A stretch of 64,000 nucleotides of DNA from Paenibacillus peoriae (GTDB taxonomy: Bacteria > Bacillota > Bacilli > Paenibacillales > Paenibacillaceae), in the NCBI RefSeq assembly GCF_022531965.1, contig NZ_CP092831.1:2384001-2448000 (forward strand), read 5' to 3'. Positions 36,725 to 46,093 of the stretch are shown here, piece after piece. The notes beneath the pieces were generated by a model, which was not told the origin of the DNA, did no database searches, and saw only the letters and a list, made by a program, of their open reading frames with translations. Both the position numbers and the translations under genes were made by a program. The first letter of the stretch is position 1. Each line of letters starts with the position of its first letter.

Positions 36725-39091
36725 ATGAGAGAGCAGCTGTTACGTTATGCGGCTGACTATGCAGCCGCAGAGGACCAATTAATCGGAAGCGGGGATGGAC
36801 GCAGTAGCATCCATTTCCCGTCTGTGTTTCTTTTTATCGGGGATCGTATGAACCCGGTGATGAACACCATTGCAGATATCAACCGAACCAAGTGGGATAA
36901 CAGCACGGGAGTAACATATATTCAGATTCGCTCGCAGGAAGAACATGCGGCTGTAGATCGTTCGGTGGATGCTATTGTTCATACGATAGCGGTACCGGAG
37001 GAAAGTGGCCACCAAACGATACGCCGTGACTTACACCAAGCCTTTTATACACATGAATCGCAGCTAATTGAGCTTAACACCGCGTTGCGCCGGGCTAGTG
37101 GACATCTGGCAGATTACGGTCGGTTGTATTCTTCGTTCGAGCGTGTCCATTTGTCGATCTTGACGACAGCGGATGACCCCATGAACGTATTAATCCCTGA
37201 AGTTACGCTGTTGGCGGAGTATATTTTTGCACAGTCTTTTAAATCGGTACAAATGGATCTGTATGTGTTGGTGAATGAAAGCGATCAGACTGCCCAATTT
37301 GGCTACAGTAGTGCAACGTCCGTTGCTTTCATGCGAGAGTTGGACTATATCCAGAGTCCGGAGTATACGTTTACGGCACCGCTTCATATGACCGAGGACA
37401 AATTGACCATTCCGGTATCCCATGCTCCATCGCCGTTGTTCGATCTCGTCTATGTGCTGTCCGACAAGAACGAACGCGGCGTAACGGTGCCGAATAGTCT
37501 GCGAGAAAGCTGTGACATCATTTGCCACATTCAGCTTCTTAAAAACCGTTATCAGGCAGGAGATTCCTATCGGTCACAGGATGGGGGATACAACAATACA
37601 TCGTTTAAAAACAACATCATGACGGAATCCGGGCGGCAGGGTTATGTGTCGGCTGGATTTTCCCGAGTCAACCGCCCTAACCAGTCAATCGCACTTACGG
37701 TGCTGTATCACTTTTATGTGAAGCTGTTAGAGCGTATGAGAACAGAGCAGGAGTGGGACATACGCGATAAGCTGAATTATTTTGGTTTAGATGCTGCTGA
37801 GCGCGGTCGCACGCGAAATGATCTAGTTCCTGGTAATGAAGCGATCACGGACATGAGTGCACTGATGACCAGCGGAGCCAGCTACGGCTCGTTGAAGCGA
37901 ATGACATTACGTGAGGCGGAGGAAGCCTTGTTTGGTCAGGGCTGCGAAGCCTTTTTCCGTGATAATTGTGAACGGATTGTGCACAAACGGTTGGGAGATT
38001 TTCAGGCGGAATCAGGTCTGCAGTTGGCTGTGAATGCAGCTGCCAAGGAATATCCTGAAATCGGATTTTTCGAGCTGACAGACTGGACGGATGAAAATAA
38101 AACAGGGAATGTGCTTACGGCTGTTCGGGGGCTGATTCGGGATACGTCCAATGACTTGCAGATTAGTGCCGCTGAACTGGATACCCTGTATAACGGGCGG
38201 GTGGAGGACCAGCCTTTTCAACGACTACCACTCATGGATAAGCATAATGTGCGCAGCTTGATCCGTTACCTGACCGAGACAGTTTACGGGCACAAGCTGC
38301 ACATGCTGCGGATTCAAGCGGATTTGGAGTTACTTCGCCGCTATGAACTGGCACTAGAGAAATGGCATGCACAAGCGAAGCATATTACAGTACAGCTTGC
38401 CAGCCTGGAGCGTGAACTGCATCAAGCTGCAACGGACAGTATTCGGCAGGCCGACAGTTACACAGGTCAAAACCTGTTCGAGTATTACGAGCGTGTGACA
38501 GAGGATGTCATGCGTGAGCTGGAAAGCAAGCGGGGAAAATCTATATTCTTTGATACCCGGCATATGGGGTCTGTATCCGGATTGCTGGACGGGGGTCTGT
38601 CCGCATTGGTGGATCGACTTACGCTGACCTGTCGTACCTTGATTCTCAGTTCACAGCCGTTTAATCAGACCTTCGAAGAAGAATTATTGCGGCGTGCGAA
38701 TGTAGCTGCTGCATATGAAAATCGGCTGGTCGTTCCGAAGGATGAGCTGTTTAGAAAACTGTATCAAACGTTAGAGGAACATGGCGGAATTAACGTACGT
38801 TTGCTCGACTATACCCATGAGCATCGGTATGAAGAAAAGTACTTCTTTGGTGACTACGAAGGCGAATTTCTTCCTTATGCGATGGATGTGGACATTACTT
38901 CGCGTATTTACAAACTGGGTTTTGTGCATGAGCGTCGCAGTAGCGGGGTGGAAAAACTGCATTTGATGGGCGGCTTCCATCTGGAGGATCTGATGGTTTA
39001 CCGCAACGGCAAAACGTATTATGAGACATATACTGCGAATGGTTTCGTGTTTCACGGAATCGACGTGGACCGGTTGCCGGAATTGCGGTAG
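36725..39091 (+). CDS. Uncharacterised 788-residue partner of the tubulin-like protein
   Basis: A soluble 788-residue protein with no motif I recognise. The N-terminal part (about 25-280) has an alpha/beta pattern (FPSVFLFIGDRMNPV near 30-44), and the middle is helical. There is a charged helix pair near 530-590 and a beta-rich end. No signal peptide or membrane span is seen. It starts 3 bases after the tubulin-like stop, so the two are translated together and probably form one complex. Possible roles are adaptor or nucleotide-exchange partner; this is inference from position. Confidence 0.7.
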   Translation: MREQLLRYAADYAAAEDQLIGSGDGRSSIHFPSVFLFIGDRMNPVMNTIADINRTKWDNSTGVTYIQIRSQEEHAAVDRSVDAIVHTIAVPEESGHQTIRRDLHQAFYTHESQLIELNTALRRASGHLADYGRLYSSFERVHLSILTTADDPMNVLIPEVTLLAEYIFAQSFKSVQMDLYVLVNESDQTAQFGYSSATSVAFMRELDYIQSPEYTFTAPLHMTEDKLTIPVSHAPSPLFDLVYVLSDKNERGVTVPNSLRESCDIICHIQLLKNRYQAGDSYRSQDGGYNNTSFKNNIMTESGRQGYVSAGFSRVNRPNQSIALTVLYHFYVKLLERMRTEQEWDIRDKLNYFGLDAAERGRTRNDLVPGNEAITDMSALMTSGASYGSLKRMTLREAEEALFGQGCEAFFRDNCERIVHKRLGDFQAESGLQLAVNAAAKEYPEIGFFELTDWTDENKTGNVLTAVRGLIRDTSNDLQISAAELDTLYNGRVEDQPFQRLPLMDKHNVRSLIRYLTETVYGHKLHMLRIQADLELLRRYELALEKWHAQAKHITVQLASLERELHQAATDSIRQADSYTGQNLFEYYERVTEDVMRELESKRGKSIFFDTRHMGSVSGLLDGGLSALVDRLTLTCRTLILSSQPFNQTFEEELLRRANVAAAYENRLVVPKDELFRKLYQTLEEHGGINVRLLDYTHEHRYEEKYFFGDYEGEFLPYAMDVDITSRIYKLGFVHERRSSGVEKLHLMGGFHLEDLMVYRNGKTYYETYTANGFVFHGIDVDRLPELR

Positions 39092-39137
39092 CCACATATT
39101 CATCCTACTTTAATGATGGAAGGAAGCAACGATTCTT

Positions 39138-40427
39138 ATGAAGCAGCGTAAATTTAACGTTCTCCTATTACTGTTCGGCTTGCTGGGCGCTGTAGTAGGC
39201 TTCATCTTGGGAGAGCTTATTCTTCACAAATTGATAGGGCACTGGCCGCATATCATCGTGATCGGGCTGTATTTTGGCATCATGGCCCTGTGCATTGGCC
39301 TAGGCTGTCTGATTGGCGAACTGATTTCGCCACAGTTAAATGGACATTCATGGCGGCAGCGCTACTCCGGGTTATCCTGGAAGTTACTGGTGCCTGCTAC
39401 GTTGGTGATGTTGTTCGTGGCAGGTCTGCTATTGGAGTTGGGCTATCAGGTTAACCCTGAAGGGCGCAAGAGCGTACAGGACCTCGTACTTGTGATTGAT
39501 AATTCCGGAAGTATGCAACAAACAGATCCTGATAATGAACGCCTAACGGCTGCCAAGAGTCTGATTGGTCAAATGGATGGAGACAAGCGGGTAGCCATTG
39601 TTTCATTTGATTCTACTGCACAGTTGGTTCAGCCGTTTACTCCCATTCGCACAGATGCAGAGAAGCAAGCGGTTTATTCCAAAATCGATAGTATGCAGAC
39701 TATAATGTCAGGCGGTACGGAGATCAGACTTGCTTTGGACGAGACGATCAAGGAGATTGAAACCCAAGGCAATGCAGAAAAAGGTTCTCTCGTTATTATG
39801 CTCTCTGATGGCTTTAGCGAGTTGGATACCCAGACAGCATTGGCTCCTTATATCGCGCGCCAGATTCCGGTCAATACAATTGGGCTGAAACTGGCAGAGT
39901 CGGATGGTATAGCCTTATTGCAAAATATTGCTAACCTGACAGGCGGAACTTATTCTAATGTAGCCAATGCCCAAGGACTTACTCAGGCGTTCGGTAAAAT
40001 ATATAACAAAATCGGTGATCGCACACTGGTAACGGAGCGGACAGGTGAATATGCCGACAGTCTGTATTTTGCCATTTATCGTGTAACGGCTCTGGTCATT
40101 ATCGGCGCTCTATTGGGATTAGCTCTTGGGCTGATGTTCGATAACCGTTTTCTTGCACGGAACTTCGCCATTGGTGGAGTCCCGGCAGGCTTGCTCGCTG
40201 GCTTTATTTTGGAAAAAGGATTATCTGGATCGCCTATAGGAGACTTGATGATTCGTTTGTTGGCAGCGCTCGTACTGGCAGCCCTTATTGCTATCTTTTC
40301 GCTTGTTCTGCCGATTGCGGAAAATACTCGCCGATCTTCCGGTGGAGGAAGTCAGGGTGAGTCGTCAGGACGCCGGAGAGGGGCAGCGGAAGCCCCGACG
40401 CGCAATCGACGCAGCAGTGGATTTTAG
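39138..40427 (+). CDS. Polytopic membrane protein with VWA domain
   Basis: A 429-residue membrane protein. There are three N-terminal spans (about 8-27, 38-62 and 85-104), then a VWA domain (about 115-295) with the complete metal site DNSGS (D121, S123, S125), and then three more spans (about 312-333, 341-360 and 372-395). The tail is basic and Ser/Gly/Arg-rich. Span counting suggests the VWA domain faces the outside if the N-terminus is inside. It is the second VWA protein of the operon, which suggests VWA-VWA or VWA-ligand contacts at the membrane. A GATGGAAGGAAGC ribosome site lies upstream. Confidence 0.8.
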   Translation: MKQRKFNVLLLLFGLLGAVVGFILGELILHKLIGHWPHIIVIGLYFGIMALCIGLGCLIGELISPQLNGHSWRQRYSGLSWKLLVPATLVMLFVAGLLLELGYQVNPEGRKSVQDLVLVIDNSGSMQQTDPDNERLTAAKSLIGQMDGDKRVAIVSFDSTAQLVQPFTPIRTDAEKQAVYSKIDSMQTIMSGGTEIRLALDETIKEIETQGNAEKGSLVIMLSDGFSELDTQTALAPYIARQIPVNTIGLKLAESDGIALLQNIANLTGGTYSNVANAQGLTQAFGKIYNKIGDRTLVTERTGEYADSLYFAIYRVTALVIIGALLGLALGLMFDNRFLARNFAIGGVPAGLLAGFILEKGLSGSPIGDLMIRLLAALVLAALIAIFSLVLPIAENTRRSSGGGSQGESSGRRRGAAEAPTRNRRSSGF

Positions 40428-40445
40428 AACGGGAGGCTGGAACTT

Positions 40446-41099
40446 ATGCAGTATAGGGAAGCACAGCCCGGTGATCCTATTATTTCGGAGCTGAGCCACA
40501 AAATTGATGACAACCGGGTTGTGTTACGCTGGCAGTGGCCTGAGGGCGCAGCCGTGGTATATATTGCGAAACAATCAGCCGATGCAGGTGTGAATGGGCA
40601 AAATGAAGGTGAAGTTTTACCGCCTTTTTCAAGCCTAAAACTTTTTACACGCGAGGAGTATAAGGCTGCTGGCAGCTATCGTGACCGAATTGAAGGCATT
40701 GGACGCGTGCGGTATACCGTGTATCCGGCTGTTCGGGAGGATGGAGACACTTACGTGATCCGTCAGCAAGACGGAGCCAACCAACTGGAGTTGAGCACCG
40801 GAAGGGCTAAAATCAGATATGCGGTTCACCATAAAAAAGGCTGGTTTCGCAGCCGCAAAACCGTCCAAATTCAGGTGACAGCCGAAGTTCCTGTCCCGCA
40901 GGAGGCGCTTTGCTACGTGAAGAAGCGTGGGGGCTATCCCGCAGATCGGGACGATGGAACCTTGTATCCGTTCACAGCACCTTTTGTTGCGGGACGGAAT
41001 GTTTTACCCGCTGTTGAAGTGGGGGGAGATGAATATGTGCGGCTGTTTTTTACGGACGGCCAGAAATATGGCACGGTATATGAATTAGTTCCTGAATGA
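40446..41099 (+). CDS. Beta-rich uncharacterised protein of the GTPase operon
   Basis: A 217-residue soluble protein that looks all-beta, resembling one or two fibronectin-III-like sandwiches (VVLRWQWPEGAAVVYIAK near residues 25-42 is typical of such strands). There is no signal peptide, so it acts in the cytoplasm. It lies 18 bases after the polytopic VWA gene and 16 bases before the GTPase. An adaptor role between the membrane and GTPase parts is a guess. Confidence 0.65.
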   Translation: MQYREAQPGDPIISELSHKIDDNRVVLRWQWPEGAAVVYIAKQSADAGVNGQNEGEVLPPFSSLKLFTREEYKAAGSYRDRIEGIGRVRYTVYPAVREDGDTYVIRQQDGANQLELSTGRAKIRYAVHHKKGWFRSRKTVQIQVTAEVPVPQEALCYVKKRGGYPADRDDGTLYPFTAPFVAGRNVLPAVEVGGDEYVRLFFTDGQKYGTVYELVPE

Positions 41100-41115
41100 A
41101 AGGAGGCCGCAACCG

Positions 41116-42381
41116 ATGAGTTTTCTTAGCAATTTATTCAGAAGAAAGCCACAGGCAGCGCCAAGGCCGTTATTTTATGATATTGTGTGCCCTTATTGCT
41201 TTAGTAAATTCTCCCCGGAGGAAGTAGTATTCCGTGCTTCTCATCACCGTGAAGATGACGAGGACTACGCTTTGGGTGAAGATGAGCTGTTGAACAAATA
41301 TCGGGAGCGTTTTGGCTTGGACAGTGTGCATGATATGGAGGCGATTTTACATCCCCTTGATGTTCCTGAGGAACATCGATTGTATTCTGATCATGTACTG
41401 ACAGGACTGACCGACCGTTATGGCGAGCTGACGCGTCACCGACTGTGCCCGCACTGCCATAACGAGTTGCCCGTGACTGCGGGTAAGGTGCCTAGCAATA
41501 TCATTTCGATTATTGGAGCTTCGCAGGCAGGGAAATCTGTTTATATGACCTCCCTGATTCACACGCTGCAACATGTTACGGCCGATCATTTTGACGCGGC
41601 TTGCATGCCACTCAATGCAGAGATCAGCCGAAAGTTCCGCACCATGTATGAGGAACCCTTATTTGAAAGAGGCGATCTGCTTACATCGACACAAAAAGAA
41701 AAGATGCAGGAGCCTTTTATTTTCCAGTTTGTGTTTAAGGATGAGGAAAAGCCGCCACTGACGCTGGTGTTTTTTGATGTTGCCGGTGAGGGAATGGTAG
41801 ATCAGGACTATCTGGGACTGCATGGGCAGCATATTAAGAATTCTGCAGGTATTCTCTTTATGGTCGATCCACTACAAATCCGCTCTATTCGGGAGCGCAT
41901 TAAGATTAACCTTGGCGATAAGCCGGGTGAGTGGGTCTCACAATATGATGAACCGCGTGACGTTGTACTTACGATGTTCGGTGATTTTATCGCCTATCAG
42001 GAAAAAGGGAAAACGGACATTCCGACCGCTGTCGTCCTGACCAAAAGTGATATGCTTACTGCGTTGGCAGATGAAGAAGGCACATACATCAAGACGAACA
42101 GCAATATTTTTAATCCGATGGAGCATCGCAAATATATGGATTTGGATGAGTTTGCGAACATTGATGGCGAAGTTCGGCGCTTCATCGAAAAGGTGGATAA
42201 ACCGTTCAAGGGCACGATGGATGTATATTTTACGGATACGGCCTATTTCGCGGTTTCCGCGCTGGGTAGCAATCCGGTTGAGCAAAAGCTGCAAGGGTTG
42301 GTTAGTCCGATCCGTGTGGATGAGCCATTTATTTGGCTGCTTTATAAGTTGAAGTACATTGAGGGGAGAGAATCACAGTGA
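41116..42381 (+). CDS. Zinc-ribbon GTPase of the double-GTPase (TRAFAC) type
   Basis: A 421-residue soluble protein. A split zinc ribbon is made by CPYC (C25, C28) and CPHC (C111, C114). The GTPase domain follows: P-loop GASQAGKS at 134-141, switch motif DVAGEG (D221-G226), and base-recognition motif TKSD at 309-312 in place of NKxD. This layout fits the DO-GTPase families described in comparative genomics of bacterial conflict systems, as I recall them. It overlaps the next gene by 4 bases, the associated GAP1-like protein. The start ATG follows AAAGGAGGCCGCAACCG. Confidence 0.82.
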   Translation: MSFLSNLFRRKPQAAPRPLFYDIVCPYCFSKFSPEEVVFRASHHREDDEDYALGEDELLNKYRERFGLDSVHDMEAILHPLDVPEEHRLYSDHVLTGLTDRYGELTRHRLCPHCHNELPVTAGKVPSNIISIIGASQAGKSVYMTSLIHTLQHVTADHFDAACMPLNAEISRKFRTMYEEPLFERGDLLTSTQKEKMQEPFIFQFVFKDEEKPPLTLVFFDVAGEGMVDQDYLGLHGQHIKNSAGILFMVDPLQIRSIRERIKINLGDKPGEWVSQYDEPRDVVLTMFGDFIAYQEKGKTDIPTAVVLTKSDMLTALADEEGTYIKTNSNIFNPMEHRKYMDLDEFANIDGEVRRFIEKVDKPFKGTMDVYFTDTAYFAVSALGSNPVEQKLQGLVSPIRVDEPFIWLLYKLKYIEGRESQ

Positions 42382-45300
42382 GTTATGCTACCTCTCATTT
42401 GATACAACAGCAGATGTACACACGGGAACGGCGTGGTATTTTCCGTTCTACGGAAGGCTTCGATACAGTGGCTAATTCCAAAGGATTGGATGCTTCTTTT
42501 ATTAAAAAGGTGCTGCATCCCTTATGTGTATATGATGCGCCTGCTGCTTTGACGGCGCGCGGCGAGAAACAGGAAAGTGTCTATCCGGAAGCCATACATC
42601 TGGTACGGACGGAGTCCGGGGATGTAGTACTTGGCCGCAGTATTTATAAGGCTGCGGATTTTACTGGGCTACGAAGCGCCCTTTTCACGCACAACTATGT
42701 GATTCCAGCCGGACATGGTGAATCTCCGTCTGACTATAAGCAGTGGCTGAACACCTCCTTTGTTGATACTTATGATATTGAGCAGGGAACGGATTTGCCG
42801 GAATTGGAGCGTCTACCAGGTGGAAGTGTATTTCCGGCTGTTGACCCGTCTACAGTGCTGGCTCAATTGCAGCTGAGCGAAGAAGTGTTCAAACAGCTTT
42901 TATACGCAGTCATGATGTCCGCAGCGGGTCGCAAAAAGGTATACGTAGCGCTGAATGTTCCTGTAGAAGCGGTCGGATCTTCAGCCAAGCAACTGCTTGG
43001 TGTGTTATATGCAGCACTGCCTTATGCATTTCGCAACAGACTCGGATTTCTTACATATGCACAGGAACCAAACAGCAGAAAAGGCATTCACTTGATGTTT
43101 GTTGAGCCTTTTAGTTTGCGTCCCGGTGATCGGAATGTAGAAAAGGACTTTGTATTTGACCTGTCTAATCATAGTCGAATACTTAATGTGGATGCAGAGC
43201 AGGTGAGACAGCCGTATTTTGACTGGATCGTCCGTACGTTGTTGAATGGTGAGACGCCGGACGATTTCTTCAAATTTGCCGAGCAAATGCTGACAGGTAT
43301 GGAGGCCGGGCGTGATTTGACGCCATCCAGCTATCATGAGCTAATTACGTTGTACAGAATTGAGCAGGGAGAGCGGGCATTATACAACGAACAACGAATC
43401 ACTGTGTTACGAAGCCTGACTGATTATTTATCGCCACCCGATGCGCTGCCACGTAAAATGAGGCTGAATGATCTGTTTCTGTCGTTCTTTGATCATGAAT
43501 TTGATCGGGTGAAGGATGGATATATTCCGGATGTAGGCCTGGTAGATAGTTTCAAGGACTATTATAAAGTTCATGCACGCAGCAGCGAAAATCGGTTGGT
43601 GGAATATTTAATCCGTTCGCTAAACAATGCTTATACTGCCAGAAATACGGAAGCAGTCACGTATATTTATCATACAATTGAAGAGAATCCATCATTAGGC
43701 AAGGCATATTTTACGAAAGTGTTGGGTAATCCGGCACTGACAAAAATGCTGTTCATTCCCTACATGGACAGTCAGATGAAAAGAACACCGGATGCCAAGG
43801 GGCTGCTGGCTGTTGTGCACGAATGGGGCAGTAGGTATATCGAAGTGTCGGCGAATGCCGATTTTCAGCTTTTGGCAGAATCTGCACTGATGGGCCGACT
43901 GCGTGCGGAAAGAAAACCAGTAGAGGCTGTGGCTGCCATTCACCAACGATTGCGTCAATGGGACAGCAACTCTGCCGTAGGCAAACTGTCCCCGCTGGAG
44001 CAATCTGGATTGACAGAACGCTTGCAGGAAGCGTCGGATCGGTATTTACTTACCGAAGTAGAGCTAAAGGAAATATCACCCGATCAGGTCGTACAGATTC
44101 CTTTTTTCACACGGCCTGATTTGGTGCAGTGGGTTGGAAAGCTGCCTGCTCCTCTTAAGGGACAAGCTGTGCGATTAGTTGCGGCTTATGATTGGTTTAA
44201 CACGGAGGACCCGGAACCGTCGGTGCTGGACGGTCTGGAGCCCGGCGAAGTAGAAAAGGTACAGGATTGGGCTTACAGCTGGCTGCCCCAGCAGCTTGCG
44301 GAAGGCCATTTTGCCCGTCTGTTGCCTGCCTTTTATCGTTCTGACGGGCCGGGAGAGGGAATATTGGATTTCGCTCGCCTGGTCAGTTCGATTCGCAAAT
44401 GGGCAAAGGATAACGATACGATGTACCGCTTTATCCGATGGTCGGAGGAACACCCTGAGTTTGCTACTCCACGCGGCGGTTTTGAACCATCCTACAGACG
44501 TGCGCTACTTCTATTCTTCCAAAAGGAAGGACGAGAGGGACTGCATAAAAAAACGCTGTGGCGTCAATATTTTGAACCTGCGAAGCCTGCCTTTAAAAAT
44601 TTCTATTTGGCAGCAAAGCGTGAGACGGACACGCCTCTGGTCAAAACGCTTCGTCGTTTCCGTAAAGGTGGGGTGATTTCCGGGATCGTGCTGATTGTCA
44701 TTGCAGGTACGCTAGGCGGCCTGAAAGCAACCGGGGTGATCGGATCTGCTGACACACCTGCGCCTGTTGCCACTCCGAAGCCTGTACAACAACAGCCTGT
44801 AGAGCCTACAGTGCCCGTAAAAAAGGAGCCTACGGCGATAGTGACACATGTGCCTAATACCAAGTCCACTACGAAAATGGTCAAGCTGTTGTTTGCGTTT
44901 CAGACATCGACAGAGCAGGCAGAATTTAAGCCGAAGAAGCTCGTCATTGTCGGTGCGGATCAGCAGGAGCACTTATACGAAAATTTTACACTTGCTGAAC
45001 AGAACGACAAGGAAGCAGCCAGTAAGGCGAACAATGATCCATCCGGTGATGTAAACACTGGGAGCGCCACTACAAAAAGCACGACAGCAGATGGACAATC
45101 CACGGACAATGGTTCCACAGCTCGTGGGGGTACATCCAGTGGAAAAAGTGGTGATCAATCTGGAGCAGTGACTGGCAACACGGACGGAGGCTTGACTTCG
45201 GAGATTACTACTGAGGGTAGTGGCAATGGAGCAAATACAGACACAGACACTGACACACCATCGGAGTATGATCTGAAGAAGTATCCTTATCGTACGCTAT

Positions 45301-45395
45301 TGACCCTTTGGCAGCGGTTGGAACTGAATGATGCTAGCACGGTTACCGTTGATGGAGAAGAATATCCGCTAGTTCAAGTGAAAACTGCGGACTAA
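42378..45395 (+). CDS. GTPase-associated (GAP1-like) membrane protein
   Basis: A 1005-residue protein coupled to the GTPase by a 4-base overlap. The N-terminus (QQMYTRERRGIF, residues 12-23, then EGFDTVANSKGLD) fits the GAP1-N family of GTPase-associated proteins. A long helical repeat-like middle follows (about 270-750). One membrane span lies near 765-785 after a basic stretch. Beyond it are a Pro-rich linker, a beta segment (about 830-870), a Ser/Thr/Gly-rich low-complexity tract (about 880-960, including TDTDTD) and a short folded end. The last 220 residues would lie outside the cell. It may couple the GTPase to the wall side. Confidence 0.8.
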   Translation: MSYATSHLIQQQMYTRERRGIFRSTEGFDTVANSKGLDASFIKKVLHPLCVYDAPAALTARGEKQESVYPEAIHLVRTESGDVVLGRSIYKAADFTGLRSALFTHNYVIPAGHGESPSDYKQWLNTSFVDTYDIEQGTDLPELERLPGGSVFPAVDPSTVLAQLQLSEEVFKQLLYAVMMSAAGRKKVYVALNVPVEAVGSSAKQLLGVLYAALPYAFRNRLGFLTYAQEPNSRKGIHLMFVEPFSLRPGDRNVEKDFVFDLSNHSRILNVDAEQVRQPYFDWIVRTLLNGETPDDFFKFAEQMLTGMEAGRDLTPSSYHELITLYRIEQGERALYNEQRITVLRSLTDYLSPPDALPRKMRLNDLFLSFFDHEFDRVKDGYIPDVGLVDSFKDYYKVHARSSENRLVEYLIRSLNNAYTARNTEAVTYIYHTIEENPSLGKAYFTKVLGNPALTKMLFIPYMDSQMKRTPDAKGLLAVVHEWGSRYIEVSANADFQLLAESALMGRLRAERKPVEAVAAIHQRLRQWDSNSAVGKLSPLEQSGLTERLQEASDRYLLTEVELKEISPDQVVQIPFFTRPDLVQWVGKLPAPLKGQAVRLVAAYDWFNTEDPEPSVLDGLEPGEVEKVQDWAYSWLPQQLAEGHFARLLPAFYRSDGPGEGILDFARLVSSIRKWAKDNDTMYRFIRWSEEHPEFATPRGGFEPSYRRALLLFFQKEGREGLHKKTLWRQYFEPAKPAFKNFYLAAKRETDTPLVKTLRRFRKGGVISGIVLIVIAGTLGGLKATGVIGSADTPAPVATPKPVQQQPVEPTVPVKKEPTAIVTHVPNTKSTTKMVKLLFAFQTSTEQAEFKPKKLVIVGADQQEHLYENFTLAEQNDKEAASKANNDPSGDVNTGSATTKSTTADGQSTDNGSTARGGTSSGKSGDQSGAVTGNTDGGLTSEITTEGSGNGANTDTDTDTPSEYDLKKYPYRTLLTLWQRLELNDASTVTVDGEEYPLVQVKTAD

Positions 45396-45430
45396 GCAAC
45401 TATAAAACAGAAATGAATGATGAATGAAGT

Positions 45431-45467
45431 AAAAGACGGGTTTCCTTCAAAGGACTCGTCTTTTATT
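45431..45467 (+). terminator. Rho-independent terminator of the VWA-tubulin-GTPase operon
   Basis: AAAAGACG (45431-45438) pairs with CGTCTTTT (45457-45464), with further inner pairing, 36 bases after the last stop codon. Confidence 0.8.
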
Positions 45468-45544
45468 GTGCCTATATTTCCATAAAGGATGAATTTGTAA
45501 TTCAAAATTAACCCTATCTAATAAAGCATCATGTTACGAAAGTA

Positions 45545-45573
45545 TTGACACTAAGTAGACAGCTGATTAAAAT
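45545..45573 (+). promoter_or_regulatory. Sigma-A promoter of the MarR-MFS operon
   Basis: TTGACA (45545-45550), a 17-base spacer, then TAAAAT (45568-45573), 53 bases before the chosen MarR start. Confidence 0.8.
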
Positions 45574-45591
45574 TAGTTGGAATTCAAACTA
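45574..45591 (+). promoter_or_regulatory. Palindromic operator, probable MarR site
   Basis: TAGTTGGAATTCAAACTA is an 18-base near-perfect palindrome centred on GAATTC, directly after the -10 box. It is flanked by direct repeats ATTAAAATTAG at 45566-45576 and 45591-45601. Size and position fit autorepression by the MarR protein encoded next. Confidence 0.65.
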
Positions 45592-45625
45592 TTAAAATTA
45601 GATAGATATGGAGGTTCGTAGTGAG

Positions 45626-46093
45626 ATGGGAAGCGAGGTGTATCCCGTTTGTCTTCCTTGGGAGGAAGAGAGCACGATGTATTTAATTAAATGGATTTTC
45701 ACTACCGTCCGGCGCGAAATTGAAATAGCACTGCGCCCTTTGGGGCTCACCTCCCCACAATCGCAGACGCTCTATATACTGGCGATGTCGCCTGGAGTCA
45801 CCAATACGGATTTGGAAAAGCTATTGCTTATTGATAAATCAAGCGTTACTAGCCTGGTTAACGGGATCGTTAAGAAAAACTGGGCAGTACGCAAAAGTCA
45901 CCCGGAAGATGCACGCATGAAGCAAATCTATTTGACTGAGGAAGGCTTGAAGATTCACAAGGTAGCTGAACGTACTATTGAGGCAATTAAAAGCTCGGTA
46001 GGGGAAACGTTATCTGTCGGAGAATCGGAGACGCTGCGCGGCCTGCTTAAAAAAATTCTCCGCGACTACCACCCTGCGGACGCCCGTGCATGA
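45626..46093 (+). CDS. MarR-family transcriptional regulator
   Basis: A 155-residue MarR/SlyA-type winged-helix repressor. The DNA-binding part (about 40-110) reads LTSPQSQTLYILAM, then TNTDLEKLLLIDKSSVTSLV as the helix-turn-helix, and the wing has the family HPEDARMKQIYLT segment. I choose ATG 45626 because GGAGG at 45610-45614 lies at the right distance; the frame also opens at ATG 45608, which overlaps that ribosome site. It precedes an MFS exporter by 93 bases without a terminator. Ligand-relieved repression of the exporter is the likely role. Confidence 0.85.
   Translation: MGSEVYPVCLPWEEESTMYLIKWIFTTVRREIEIALRPLGLTSPQSQTLYILAMSPGVTNTDLEKLLLIDKSSVTSLVNGIVKKNWAVRKSHPEDARMKQIYLTEEGLKIHKVAERTIEAIKSSVGETLSVGESETLRGLLKKILRDYHPADARA

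Noticed and set aside
45232..45260. Short ACAGAC-type repeat inside the GAP1-like gene
   Set aside because: It encodes a TDTDTD linker within a low-complexity tract and shows no sign of being a mobile or CRISPR-like repeat.
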